From the NCBI RefSeq assembly GCF_036898095.1, contig NC_090767.1:26500597-26564596 (forward strand): a DNA stretch of 64,000 nt, read 5' to 3'. The position numbers were made by a program, and so were the translations under genes. Under the pieces are notes generated by a model, which had not been told where the DNA came from, made no database searches, and saw nothing but the letters and a program-made list of their open reading frames with translations. This document shows, piece after piece, positions 32,640 through 43,970 of the stretch (position 1 is its first letter; every line of letters starts with the position of its first letter). This DNA is from Palaemon carinicauda. Its lineage: Eukaryota > Arthropoda > Malacostraca > Decapoda > Palaemonidae.

Positions 32640-33660
32640 TCCTTCCTCAGAGAGGCTTTTTGCAACAGGTTGTGAAAAGGATGTCTGGATACCTGCGAAG
32701 GTCTTCCGCTTCAGTCTACCAGGCCAAGTGGACTTTCATCTGTGGTTGGTATCATGGAAAGGGGTATCTCCCCCCTTGATGCCACTATTCCAGCAATAGT
32801 GGAGTTCCTCGTTTACCTTCGGGAAGAAAAACTCCTCTCGGTCTCGGCGGTGAAAGGCTACTTCTCAGTAAGGCTGAAAGTAGTCAATATTTCCTCTTCG
32901 TTGGAATTTTCTCTCCTCATACAGAGTTTCGAGCTTATCTGCCCTCAGTGGGAAGTTATACCACATAGATGGAACGTGTTTCTTGTCTTCCGGTCCCTGG
33001 GTGCCCCCTACAAACCATTACGCCAGGCATCAGATACCCACTTGACTCTGAAGAGAGTTTTCTTATTTATATTGGCCTCGGCCAAGAGAGTTAGTGAATT
33101 TCACAGTCTTTCATACGCCGTCTCCCATTCAAGGGGATGGGGGGAGGTAATGTTTGGCTTCGTCCCTGAGTTTATCGGCTACGCTACTCCCAGATTTAGG
33201 CCCTTCTGGATTTGGAGTCTTCATAATGTAACCGATGATCAAGATCAACTGTTACTTTGATCAGTGAGGAGTTTGAGGTACTCTCTCAAGAGAACAGCAG
33301 TAGCCCTCCCCCGAGTGTCAGCACGGAGAAGGTTAAGAGGAAGATCACCAAAAACACCATCTCTGCTTGGATTCACAGGGTCACTGATCTGGCCCTGAAT
33401 CTCGATCCTCCTCCAGAGACGAGGCAACCCAGAGTTCATGACGTTAAGGGCATCAGCGCGTCCCTAGCGTTCAAGAAGAACTACTCTGTGATGCAGGTCT
33501 TACAAGCGGGCATGTGGAAGTGTCGGAATACCTTCACCGCCCACTACCTGTATAATGTGACCTACATGAACTGGAGACGTTCTCCATTGGCCCTGTGGTG
33601 GCCACACAACAAGTGGTTTAGACACCTCAGGCTCCTTGAGGAACAAGTAGCAGATGGTTA
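32640..33660 (+). pseudogene. DIRS-B2 tyrosine recombinase
   Basis: Core-binding part (LREEKLLSVSAVKGYFSV). Arg in ASAKRVSEFHSL (~33075); HDVKGISASLAF (~33438) in place of His-x-x-Arg, so the catalytic Arg is now Lys; Tyr in TAHYLYNVT (~33540). A short deletion near 32870 and a stop at 33258 also break it. Confidence 0.78.
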
Positions 33661-34392
33661 AGGGCAAAGGTTACCCGGGATTAGTCTGGGATGAATGATA
33701 AGAATGACTGGCTCTTTGTCTCTTTCATTTTCCCCTCTTGGGAACAACACCTACGGTCCTCGGCAAGTTGGCCTCATCTGTCTGCAGGTAAAACCATTTC
33801 CTTGTGTAACCAAACATAGAAATAATGCTTGCTGCATCCCCATACCCCTGGCGAGGTGGGATTGGGTAACGTCTATGGTTGATTCGAAGAGTCCTATGTT
33901 TCTGAGAAATCTTACCTAGACTAATCACACTGCTAGTTTCACACAATCACTCAGATTGCTCAGGTAGCTAAACAGGTTTTGCACAGATTTTAGTGAGGTA
34001 TCAGGGTTTCTCCCTACAGGGAAAAACCCTGGGTCAAACACCAGCCAGTTGGTTTGGACTTCCACCCTCCTAAAGGGTGATTCTTCCTTTATAAAGAGCA
34101 AAATGGTTTGTATTTAATGTCGGAACAAATGACAAATTTGAAAGTAATTTCCATTTTTCCTAACGATACAAACCTTAATCTCTTTGGCCCACCATTACTT
34201 GTACCCTTGTAAGTCCTGCTTGCAATCAAAAGTGACGAGACAACACAGGTGTGTGTGAGCAGGGTAGCAGGCTACCCCTCCACCCCCGCTAACCAGTGGT
34301 GAGGTAGTTACACCTAGCTAAAAGTCTTATGGCTAGTCCTCCAGCTTCCCCGAAATTATAACCCTAATAAATACCTCAATGTTTGTATTGTT
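33661..34392 (+). other. DIRS-B2 3' region and right ITR
   Basis: No gene. Contains the pre-ICR segment (CAGCCAGTTGGTTTGGACTT), the degenerate ICR at ~34100-34175 and the right ITR with a GGGTAGCAGGCTACCCCTCC palindrome-like block. Confidence 0.6.
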
Positions 34393-34740
34393 AAGAAAAA
34401 TACAGATTACTTGGAAATTTGTTATATCTATTATGTCCCCGTTCTTCAAACAAGGTGGAGTCGGGCAATGTATAGATTATGAACGGGCTCACCCCTACTC
34501 TGTACTTATCTATTCACCTCCCATTGAAATCTTTTACTCTTTCCAGCACTGATTGCCCAGGCTGTCATCCTACGAGGAAAGCGAGGTGTCAGGCTGCCTC
34601 TTGAGGAGCTCTTATGAAGCACATGAGGTCATCCTGGGACAGTAGCCAGCCAGTTGGTTTGAGGTTCTCAACCCACCTTAAGGTGAGTCTCCTACGTAAA
34701 GAACAGAAGGTTTGTATGCTGCACTGGAACAAATGACAAT
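34393..34740 (+). repeat. DIRS-B spacer, copy 2
   Basis: Near-identical to 25207-25561 (about 17-20 differences by eye) and again followed directly by a DIRS-B left end (34741). Confidence 0.85.
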
Positions 34741-34925
34741 GGTTCCCTAACTGGAATACAAACCAACGCTATTTATGGGGGATATATAGGGGTATTACTT
34801 TCGGCAAGGCTGAAAGGAAAAGCCAATAGAATTCAGCGAGGGTTAACCAACCATACTGCTAGCTAGCGGAGGGATGGGGGGGGGGGGTTTAGTATCTTCC
34901 TCTCTCAACTACACACCTGCGACTG
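34741..34925 (+). repeat. DIRS-B3 left ITR
   Basis: GGGTATTACTTTCGGCAAGG, AGCGAGGGTTAACC and CTACACACCTG correspond to the inverse of the right end. It holds a 10-G run at 34878-34887. Confidence 0.78.
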
Positions 34926-37449
34926 TACTTTGCTTTGCTTTTGGCTCGGAGGGAGAACGGTTGTTACTGCTCCTCCTCCTCACCAATTTGGACAGCCATT
35001 ACTGATCACTTTTTTGTTTTTTCTTTTCAGTTTGTGTGTGCCTTCCCTGCCAGCCATGCATACCTGCCCTGGGCTCGTCGATTGGCAAGTCAGCAGCCTG
35101 TTCTTCTCCAGCTCGTCAGCAGCCTTTGGCTGCACACCTGTCTCTTTCCTGTCGTTCCCCAACGACTTGTCGCTCTCCAAAAGAGGAAAGCAAACGTCGC
35201 CAGACGTGCGCTCCTCACCGCTCGCCGATGCACTGATCGCTCAGATGATAGCCAACAGACGGATGCTCATGACTGGGCTACTATAGCACATCGGCTCCAA
35301 GAACCAGCCTCCCGATAGGTGCTAACGTTCGTTAGATCTCCAGCACTGATTTGAGCGTCGTCAATTGTGGGAAGAGAGGCCTGCAAGACCTTATCCTCCT
35401 CGAGCTCTGGAACTCCCACCTGAGAGACGAAAGTCTCCTCCCCATCATTCACCGTTGCCTCGTTCTCCTCTCCGCAAATGCAGAACATCACGCTCGCCTG
35501 GAAGAGCGGAAAAAAGCAAGCTGCAGGAATTCAAGATTCCGAAGAGACCACCTTCACGGTCGATTCCTGTTGCTCGGAAGGAGACTGCAGCTCCGCATCC
35601 TCCCTCTAACTCCTCCTGGATGTCAGATAAGGCTCCCTTGTGGGGTCCCTCTTCGTCGTTCTATATAGGGTAACTTTCCGACAATGCCACAATCGGTCCG
35701 CAGCCGTGAATTGCAAGATCATGTTTTATTCATAGTTTGTTGTTCTCTTTATATCAATACATTATGATTTTGAGTTTTTTATTCATAGTTTAATGTTATC
35801 TCTATGTTCCAAAATATTGAGTTTGGAACCTTGGTTAGGGCAGTAACCCAGGCCTTTACGGCAGGTATCCCACCTGCTTATCCTTCGGGAACTCCCAGGA
35901 TTCCCCTGGAAGAATCTTTCTCTACATTTTCAGACCCACGGCGAAGATCCACGGTCCCTCCCCGTCAAGAAACTTTGGTTTCTTCTTCTCCCCTGAAGCG
36001 GAAAAGAGGAGTATCTGATGAAGTACTGTAGCTTCATGTAGGGTCAAGCTGACCCCCGTCAGGTCGTCCAAGGGAAGGTCAAGTGTTGCCATGCCCACTT
36101 CTCCTCACCCTCCTGCTCCTCACTCATCGATTCAGTCAGAGTTCTCTCTCTCAGGGAAGAGTCCTTATGTGACTCTTTCTGTCCTTTGCTCATTGAGGAA
36201 GTCCCACGAGACCACAGAGTAGTCTCGAAACCCATGGAAGAGTCCATCCTTCCCCCTACGGGTGACCAACAGAAGGTCGTTCCATCCAAACCTCCTGTGC
36301 TAGAGACTTTCTTCCCTCCGAGGAAAGAGTCTAAGGATTCAAAAACTCTGCCAAAGTCCTCATTGGGGATTACAAGACCTGCGGAGTGGGTCAAGCAGTC
36401 TACATTTGACCACTTCGATAACGACCACGACCCACCCCGAGGTGATGTATCGTGCGTGGAAGACAACGATTCGGCTGCCAGTCCTTCTTCAGAAGCTGAA
36501 CAGAAAGAGTCAGAACATGGCATCCGGCAGGTTCTAGCTTGCATGAGTTCACTCAGTGGGTTGGCAGACCCATTGATGGCTCCTCAGGAGGGCAAGGTCA
36601 TGGTCTTGGCCCACGTCTTTGGCACTCGGAAGCCCCAAGAACAGCGAAGGTCTCAGGGACTGAAGAGTGCCCGGCGGAAGGTGTCTGCCCAGCTCTCCGA
36701 GTCCTCTAGCTCTCTTCGATCAGGCTCATCCTTAAAACTACTGCAACATCTGAGTGTCCAGCAGAGAAATTTTTAAGAGGTCCTTGACGAGTGTCTCCCG
36801 GCCCTTAGAGGAACTTACGAAGGGGATCTCTCTAAAGAGACTCTTCGGGCTTCAAGTTTACTTCTCAGCTTCGGAAATTCTAAGCAAAGAGAAAGTGGCA
36901 AAGTATGCCATGCAGGCTACTTTTTGGCTGGATCTATGGTTGGGATCAGTGAGAAACCTGGTGCAAACAAAGGGTTTTTCCAAAGAAGACTCCCGGAAAG
37001 GGATGGAGACTTTCCTCCTGTCGGGTATTTGGACTATTGAGTTCGTTGCCCACCAAGTAGTGAACTTGTGGGCGAACGCCATCTTAAGGCTTAGAGATGC
37101 AATAATCGAGAGATTCCATTTCCAAGTCCCAAACTGCGAGATAACGAAATTCCAAAACTCCTCTCTGAAGGGTTCCCCTTTGTTCAAGCTGGGGGATGTC
37201 GAGCGAGCTGCGGAGAGATGGAGGAAGTCCTACCAGGACTCCCTCCTCCATAGGACCTTGACATCCCGCCCCTACGGACTACGTTCTCTCCCGCAGACGA
37301 AACAACAGAAACCAACGCTGAACAGGACTGCGGCAACAGACAACAAGGTGTCTAAAAGCCCCTTACCTGTCAAGTCAAACAAGGCTCTAAGTAGTCCTGT
37401 GGAGGGAAGTATCCTAGAGGAGTCGGCCGTGGCCGCAAATGCTATGTGA
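34926..37449 (+). pseudogene. DIRS-B3 gag-like protein, several frameshifts
   Basis: Pieces in different frames: 35804-36031 (FGTLVRAVTQAF, KRKRGVSDEV), 36186-36774 (Pro/Ser/Glu-rich linker), and 36754-37449. The last piece is a well-kept ~230-residue helical region with ILSKEKVAKYAMQATFW and VERAAERWRKS, then a basic Ser-rich tail. There is no CCHC knuckle in the best part. RT follows in the +1 frame with a 10-nt overlap. It probably coats element RNA (inference). The segment 34926-35800 is poorly conserved. Confidence 0.65.
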
Positions 37450-37827
37450 TTCCCCTGCTTGTCCACCAGTGGGGGAATGCCTGCATTGCTGCCTGAAGAG
37501 CTGGATGCAGCTTGGGGCCGAACCCTGGATAGTCTCCGTGATTAGTTCAGGGTATCGCATCCCGTTCACTCAATCTCTCCCCCCACTGATCAAGACACTA
37601 GTGTCAACTAGCTCCTATGCAAAGGGATCTGCAAAGAAGCTGGCTCTTCGGGCTGAAGTCCAGACTACGTTGAAGAAGAGCACTCTCTAAAAATTCCTCG
37701 GCGACTCCCCAGGCTTTTCCAGTCGACTCGTTTATGTGAAAAAGGCGTCTGGAGGCTTGAGACCAGTCATCGACCTCTCAGCTCTGAACAAGTTTGTTAA
37801 ACCTCGTTCAGCACGGATACAGTTTAT
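37439..37827 (+). pseudogene. DIRS-B3 RT, first part
   Basis: VGECLHCCLKSWMQLGAEPW, a stop at 37688, then SPGFSSRLVYVKKASGGLRP and VIDLSALNKFVKPRS (~37770). The frame is interrupted after ~37827 by inserted DNA and resumes near 38600. Confidence 0.8.
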
Positions 37828-38600
37828 TGGTTTGCGGACTGTGGCCAGATGTAGCACGCAGACTGCCTAGTGTCTGAATGCCAACCACACTCCAACATTC
37901 ACTAAACAAAAAGATATGATGGAATAATCATAAACCTGGGTAAAAGGTAAACAATCACGAGAGCTGGGCAATGGGCACCACCCCTCAATTTTTCATACTA
38001 GGCAAGGGGACCCAGCAAGAACCTGAAATTTCCCTATTATCTTTTCTTGGGTTCCCCGTCTCTCTTTGCAGTGCTATGCATGAAGTTCTAAATAAGATGA
38101 GCAATATGCTTTCTAGGTAGCAGGTTTCCTCATTATATTTCAAGTTATTTGAATATTACAAATATTAGGAGAGAAAAAAATGTTACAAAGAAAAACAAAC
38201 TTCAGGCTTGAACGGGGAATATCTTAGGTGAGGAAGTGCATTGAAATAGGATTAAAAAAAATTATTCAAATAATTGAGAGAAAAACAAATTTCATATATG
38301 TGAAAATACAGGTTTACAAAACCAGGAGAGATATATCTCTTTATACAGAACCTCTTTGGAATCAAAACTAAATATTTAATCTACATATACAAGTATAAAT
38401 AAAGACCAACATAAGTGTAAATATTTGGGCTGAATTCAAATGCAATTTGACAGGTCACTTCAGTTAGGATCAAAGGTATTGTAAAACAATATTACCTATC
38501 TCTACATTCTCATTTTAACATCAGAAAGAGGCCCCTCCTCTAGATTGCATAGTCACACACACACACAAAAAAATAATTCATTCATTATAAGTCAGAAAAG
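37828..38600 (+). mobile_element. ~0.77-kb insertion in DIRS-B3 RT, begins with an R1 copy
   Basis: Starts with R1 sequence (TTTGCGGACTGTGGCCAG to CAAGGGGACCCAGC, to ~38035), followed by ~560 bp of AT-rich DNA with no gene. DIRS-B2 has continuous RT across this point, so this is an insertion. Exact edges and target duplication are unclear. Confidence 0.7.
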
Positions 38601-38601
38601 G

Positions 38602-40090
38602 GGTAAGACCGCTGGACTTCATGTGCACCCTAGATCTAAAGGATGCATACTTCCAGATCCCAATCCATCCGTCTTCAAAGAAGTATCTCAAAATCACACT
38701 AGACAACAAGAAATATCAGTTCAAGGTACTGTGCTTCGGTCTTTCCACAGCACCTCACGTTTTCACGAGAGTGTTCACCCTAGTGTCATTTTGGGCTCAC
38801 AGAATCGGCATCCGTCTCCTATGCTATCTGGAAGTGTGGCTGAGTGTAGCAGAATCGGTGGCGCCCTTTCTTCAGCACAGTTACAAACTTCTGGGACTTT
38901 GCCAAGATCTGTGAATCTTGGTTAACCCCAAGAAGTCCTCTCTGCTTCCCTCTTAACGACTGGTATACTTAGGAATGATAATAGACACCAATCTTCAAAA
39001 AGCCTTCCCATCACACGAGAGGGTAGTGAAGCTGAGGAAGGTTGCAAGACCTTTCCTCATACAAGAACTCTCACCCCAAAGGTGGTTATATCTCCTTGGG
39101 CACCTATCATCCATGGCCCATCTAGTTCTCAACGCCTGCCTGAGAGGATACGATCTCTCCAATAATGGCTAAAGTCCAACTGGAATGAGGCCTTCGTATC
39201 CCCGGACATTGCGATCTCATGGGACCAGAAGAACGGACGGACTTCGAGTGGTGGGTGGCAGACGAGAATCTACTAAAGGGTGTCGACCTTCTTGTCCCTC
39301 CCCCAGGACTTGATGCTCTTCTCAGATACATCAAAAGAAGGGGTGAGGCCCCATGTGCTGCACCACACGACCTCAGGCCTCTGGTCAGAGTCAGAGAAGT
39401 ACCTCCACATAAATCTCCTAGAGATGAAGGCTGTCTTTCTGGCCCTTCAACAGTTTCACTAGTACCTGGCAAGTCACTCTGGTGGTGATGAGCGACAACA
39501 CCACAGTAGTGGCCTACATCAACAAACAAGGAGGTACTTTTTCACAGCAACTATCACATCTAGCAGTAGAGATACTGAGATGGGCCGAAATCCACTCGAT
39601 ACCACTATCGGCACGCTTCATTCCAGGCAAAAGGAATGTGCTTGCTGACAATCTGAGCAGTGCGTCTCAGATAGTGAGTACCGAGTGGTCTTTGGATCAT
39701 CTAGTAGCCAACAAAGTCCTGACTTTGTGGGGTTCTCCAACTGTGGATCTGTTTGCAACGGCCCTGAACTTCAGGCTCCCGCTGTACTGCTCCCCAGTCC
39801 CAGACCCCAAAGCTCTCTGGCAAGATGCTTTCCAGCAACGGTGGGACAACATAGATGTTTACGCCTTTCCCCCGTTCAGTCTGATGAGGAGGGTACTCAA
39901 CAAGACCAGAACATCGGTCAATCTTTCAATGACCCTCATAGCTCCGCTATGGCATCACGCAGAATGGTTCCCGGACCTTCTGCAACTCCTAACGGAGCTA
40001 CCAAGAGAGCTCCCTCCACGACACAATCTTCTCAAGCAACCACATGCCAACATCTTCCACAAAGCCGTAGCTTCGCTACGACTTCACGTC
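38602..40090 (+). pseudogene. DIRS-B3 RT second part and RNase H
   Basis: MCTLDLKDAYFQIPIHPSSK (motif A, intact, 38621), VLCFGLSTAPHVFTRVF, then CYLEVWLSV (~38822) where relatives have YLDDWL, so both catalytic Asp are lost. The thumb has GMIIDTNLQKAFPS. RNase H shows MLFSDTSKEG, INLLEMKAVFLALQQF, VMSDNTTVVAYINKQGG and NVLADNLS. It then runs into a conserved linker (LPPRHNLLKQPHANIFHKA). Several frame changes between 38900 and 39480. Confidence 0.8.
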
Positions 40091-40129
40091 TGGAGACTGT
40101 CCAGCATCTCCTCTCTGAGAGAGGATTTT

Positions 40130-41136
40130 CGCAGCAAGTTGCTGTCAGGATGTCTGGACACCTGCGAAAGTCATCTTCAGCAGTCTACCAGGCAAAGTGG
40201 AAAGTCTTCTGTGATTGGTGTCGTGGAAGGGGTATCTCTCCACTTGATGCCACTATTCCAACAATAGCGGAGTTCCTCGTATATTTGCTTAAAGAAATGC
40301 GCCTTTCAGTCTCGGCAGTGAAAGGCTATCGCTCAGCCTTAAGTCTAGCCTTCAGGCTGAAAGGAATGGACATTTCTTCATTGCTAGAACTTTCTCTACT
40401 CATACGTAGTTATGAACTTACCTGCCCTCAGTCGGAAGTGAGACCTCCCCCTTGGAACGTGGTTCGAGTTCTCAGGTCTCTTTAGAGACCTCCCTATGAA
40501 CCATTACGCCAGGCATCAGATCGCCGCCTAACCTGGAAAACAGTGTTCCTGCTAGCTTTGGCTTCAGCCAAGCGAGTCAGCGAACTTCATGGTCTCTCGT
40601 ATGACATTGCCCATTCAAAGGGATGGGAGGAAGTAATGTTCAGCTTCGTCCCTGAGTTTATTACTAAGACTCAGAATCCTGGAGTAGCGGTTCCTCGATT
40701 CGACTCCTTCCGGATTTCTAGTCTCCGCTCTGTAACAGATGACCCAGACCATCTCTTACTATGCCCAGTAAGGAGTTTGAGGCTCTACCTCAAAAGAACA
40801 GCTGCAGTCCATCCTCATGTGCCAGCTCTATTCGTCAGCACAGGAAGGACTAAGAGGGGGGTCACCAAGAACACCATCTCTGCTTGGATTCGTAGGGTCA
40901 TTGATCTGGCCTTGAATCCAGATCCTCCTCCGTCACGTCGCCCTAGAGCACATGATGTCAGGGGCATAGCTACGTCCCTGGCCTTCAAAAGAAATTTCTC
41001 TGTGAAGCAGGTCCTGCAAGCGGGGGTGTGGAAGCGTCAAAATACGTTCACAGCCCACTACCTGCAAGACGTGACCCACAGGAGGCTCGATACGTTCTCT
41101 GTCGGCCCTGTGGTGGCTGCACAACAGCTGGTTTAA
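40130..41136 (+). pseudogene. DIRS-B3 tyrosine recombinase, one stop
   Basis: One continuous frame apart from TAG at 40483-40485, where DIRS-B1 has AAG. Core-binding part QAKWKVFCDWCRGRG and MRLSVSAVKGYRSALSLAF. Catalytic Arg in LASAKRVSELHGL (~40570), Lys-rich TGRTKRGVTKNT, His-x-x-Arg in HDVRGIATSLAF (~40953) and Tyr in TAHYLQDVT (~41058). All YR signature residues are present. The best YR in the window. Confidence 0.85.
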
Positions 41137-41642
41137 AACCTCAAGCTCCTTATTGGACAAGTAGCAGAAGGTTGAGGGCAATGTTACCCGGTTTTAGTCT
41201 GCATGAATGAAAATGTTTGACTGGCCCTTATTCTTTTCTTCATCATCCCCTCTCTTGGGGAAGGCAGCATCCTGGGTTCTCTGCATAGCTGACCTCAAAC
41301 CACTGCAGGTAAACCATGCTCCCTTGTGTTCCTAGTATTAAGTTAATACTGTTACGTCTCCAATACCCTGACGAGGTGGTATTGGGAAAGTCCTAGTCTA
41401 CAAGTTTCCTTCTAAAGAACTTCAGAACAACTTCCTAGGACAAGTCACACTTCTTCATACCTTCACACACAGCTTGCGTAGGCCGCAGTCCTTGCGTAAC
41501 AAGGTTCTAGCGAGGTGCAGGGTCTCTTTATTTCTTGGGTGCTTATACACTCGAATAACGAGCCCCCGGGTAAAGCCAAAATGCCAGACTGGGTTGGACG
41601 TTCACCCTTCCTAATGGGTGAGTCACCCCTATTAAATAGTGT
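41137..41642 (+). other. DIRS-B3 3' untranslated stretch
   Basis: No gene. Contains a conserved block shared with DIRS-B1 (ACCCGGTTTTAGTCTGCATGA, CCTGACGAGGTGGTATTGGG). Confidence 0.6.
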
Positions 41643-41720
41643 GGTTTGTATTCCAGTTACGGAACAAATGACAAATTCGTAGATAATTTGTATTTTTCCT
41701 AACTATACAAACCTTAGCTA
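41643..41720 (+). repeat. DIRS-B3 internal complementary region
   Basis: TTCCAGTTACGGAAC (inverse of the left end) runs through AAATGACAAATTCGTAGATA into CCTAACTATACAAACC (inverse of the right end). Confidence 0.8.
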
Positions 41721-41721
41721 T

Positions 41722-41879
41722 TCAACCAAACTTGCCCACCAGCCCTATCCCCCTTGAAGTCCTTCCTCCAAGCAAAGTGAGCTCAAGCACAGGTGTGTGT
41801 GAGGGGGAGCGGTAGTAAGCTACCCTCCCTACCCCCCGCTAACTAGCGGTGTGGGTAGTAAACCCTCGTTAGAAATTAA
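41722..41879 (+). repeat. DIRS-B3 right ITR, first part
   Basis: Ends CCTCGTTAGAAATTAA at 41879, where DIRS-A2 begins. The ITR resumes at 49910 with TGGCTCGTCATTTCAGCTAC. Confidence 0.88.
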
Positions 41880-41904
41880 GGGATTTTGACGAAGGAAAAA
41901 TCTG

Positions 41905-42216
41905 TTTCTGGGGGAGAGACCTGTGTCGCCAGGTGAAAAGGTCCTTCTTGTCACTTTTCTGATATAAATATATTCCAAATATACCAGAGAAAGATAAAGC
42001 ATTGGAATGCAGAGGTTACTACCCTCGCGCGAGCACCCTTTAGGGCGTCGTGTATAAAGAAAGGCCGTGTGATAACCACTATTCACAGGTCGTCTTCCAT
42101 TTAGATAATTCCTTCGTCAATGTATTCAAGAAGGGTGTGCCGTTACAGCGGTCTCCACCGCACCAACCTGGATCATCCCACCGACGCCCGACACCAGCGC
42201 TACCTGACATCCTTCT
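41905..42216 (+). repeat. DIRS-A2 left ITR
   Basis: Matches the inverse of 49615-49909, for example ACCCTCGCGCGAGCACCC and CCACCGCACCAACCTGGATCA. The left terminus has ~25 extra bp (41880-41904) outside the repeat, as in other DIRS1 elements. Confidence 0.9.
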
Positions 42217-42273
42217 GTATGTAATCCAACCAGGGCTTGGAAGGAACGGGGTGGGAAGAAACAGGGAAGGGTT

Positions 42274-42363
42274 TCACCGGGCGACACAGGTCTCTCCCCA
42301 GAAATAGATTTTTCCTTCGTCAAAATCCCTTTTCTGGGTCGACCTATGTTCGCCGGTGAAAAG
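42274..42363 (+). repeat. DIRS-A2 internal complementary region
   Basis: 42274-42329 is the inverse of the left terminus (ends CTTCGTCAAAATCCC). 42330-42363 is the inverse of the right terminus (TTTTCTGGGTCGACC). The junction falls exactly at the deduced element ends. Confidence 0.93.
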
Positions 42364-42885
42364 ATACAAGAGAATGCCTTCCAAGCTCAAACAAAACAAT
42401 TAATAAAGGTAAAAGGAAAAAACCCATAAAAACGTGTAAACAGATTTACTAAATAAAAATTGGAACAGGGTTCCGCACATCTTAACACTAGGAATATGAA
42501 AATATAAGCTGTAAACATGTGTAAGTATGCTTGAAAAAATAGTATATACACTGAATACGTGAATAAAGATTCACTAAAGCAAAGTGGAACAGGGTTCCGC
42601 ACAACTTAACACTAGGTAATTTGAAAATATAACTGTAAACACGTGAAAGTATGCTTGAAAAATATTATATACACTGTATAAAAAAACAAAAGTTAACAAA
42701 AGGATGAACATAATCTAGGAATGACGTTCCAAAAGAGAATGATGCAGGGTAGCTGCATCTGTGCCACCGAGGTGAGAGGCATCGTGGTGAGAGGGGCAGG
42801 TAGAAGGGAGAAGGAGAGGATGATGGACGAAAAATGAAAATTAAGAGGAAATTTTAATCTGGGGAGATGAGACTCCCAGCTGCTA
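42364..42885. other. DIRS-A2 region between ICR and YR
   Basis: No gene. Holds a ~115-bp tandem duplication: GGAACAGGGTTCCGCACA at ~42462 and ~42587, each followed by TTAACACTAGG. Confidence 0.65.
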
Positions 42886-42889
42886 TAGT

Positions 42890-43970
42890 AGAAAATTTTA
42901 GGGCCTGTATGTTTTTTAGATAGTGGCGTTTAAAGACCATAGGAGATTTCCAACCTGTATACTTTTTAAGATCATCAAAATTCATGTTAAGGAAATAATT
43001 AATTGAAGTGGCTACTGCCCGGATATCGTGTGCATGAGGAAAGGATTCCGGGTCAGCCTGTTTGATGAAGTAAAGTATTTACTGTCTAATACCTTGAATG
43101 GAGATAGTACCTCCCTGCTCTCTAATAAACAAGGGACCGGAGGAATGTGTGGTGGATCTAGCTAAAAAGGCCCTAAGAGTCACTACTGGACATAGCGAAC
43201 TATCTTGTGGAAGGGGAATAATCTTCCAAGGGGACCATCTGTTTTGAGGGTCTTCATTTTTAGCTAGGAAACCTCTATCCAGGGAGAGCAGTACTTCTCC
43301 TGACGGGAGGAAATCTAGGTTCTCAGGGTTATGGGAGAGAGCTGCTAATTCTGAAATTCTGGCACCTGAGGCCATGGCTGTAAGAAATAGGGTTTTTCTA
43401 AGTAAAGAAATGTACGAGCAGGATTCATTATTGGTAGTTGATGCCAGTTTCAAAACATCGTTTAGAAACCATGTGACCCTTTGTGGACGGATAGAAGGTC
43501 TAAGCCGAGCACAAGCTTCAGGGATAGATGAAAAATAAGAATCTGCTAAATTAAACTTGAAGCCAACCTGAAAAATCTTTTTCAGGCTGACTTAATCGTA
43601 GTGATAGTACTAGCGGCTAGACCTTTTTCGAACAGAGTTCTGAAAAATGAAATGGCCAAATTTGGGGTCATCTGAAGAATGTCTGAATTCTTTAAAAAGT
43701 CCGCTAATTTCTTAACAGCCGAATCATATTGCCTAAGAGTTGAGTCCTTTTTGTCAGATTCAATGAGTAGGACATTGTCCGGATCGATATTTGCATCTTT
43801 ATGAGCTGCAAATTTCATGAAGTCCACAAAGTTAGGGTTTGGACTATTCTTGAGGAAGCGGACACAGTCTGTGTTTGGACTACCTGTGTCAATTTCGGGT
43901 GTGGGATCCGTTTGGGACGGAGTTTCAGCTCTAATAGGAGCGGAAACCAGTTGCTTTTGGGCCAGTTGGG
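42890..43970 (-). pseudogene. DIRS-A2 tyrosine recombinase
   Basis: Begins inside the RT/RH gene in the -1 frame. Core-binding part STLRQYDSAVKKLADFLK (~43740). A one-base frameshift near 43582 follows KSA. The catalytic Arg is in AMASGARISELAAL (~43370). TAA at 43079-43081 sits where DIRS-A1 has a Lys codon. The reading then continues in frame to His-x-x-Arg in HDIRAVATSI (~43030) and Tyr in KRHYLKNI (~42920). All catalytic residues are present; two lesions separate them. Confidence 0.85.

Larger units (their letters stand above)
30885..34427 (+). mobile_element. DIRS-B2, RT-RH-YR half and right terminus
   Basis: Aligns with DIRS-B3 from the RT N-terminus (CACTCAATCTCTCC) through YR and the right ITR, ending near 34427 (TGTTTGTATTGTTAAGAAAAA). 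Gag and the left ITR are absent at this point. The ICR is degenerate (TCGGAACAAATGACAAATTTG, ~34123). Confidence 0.75.
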
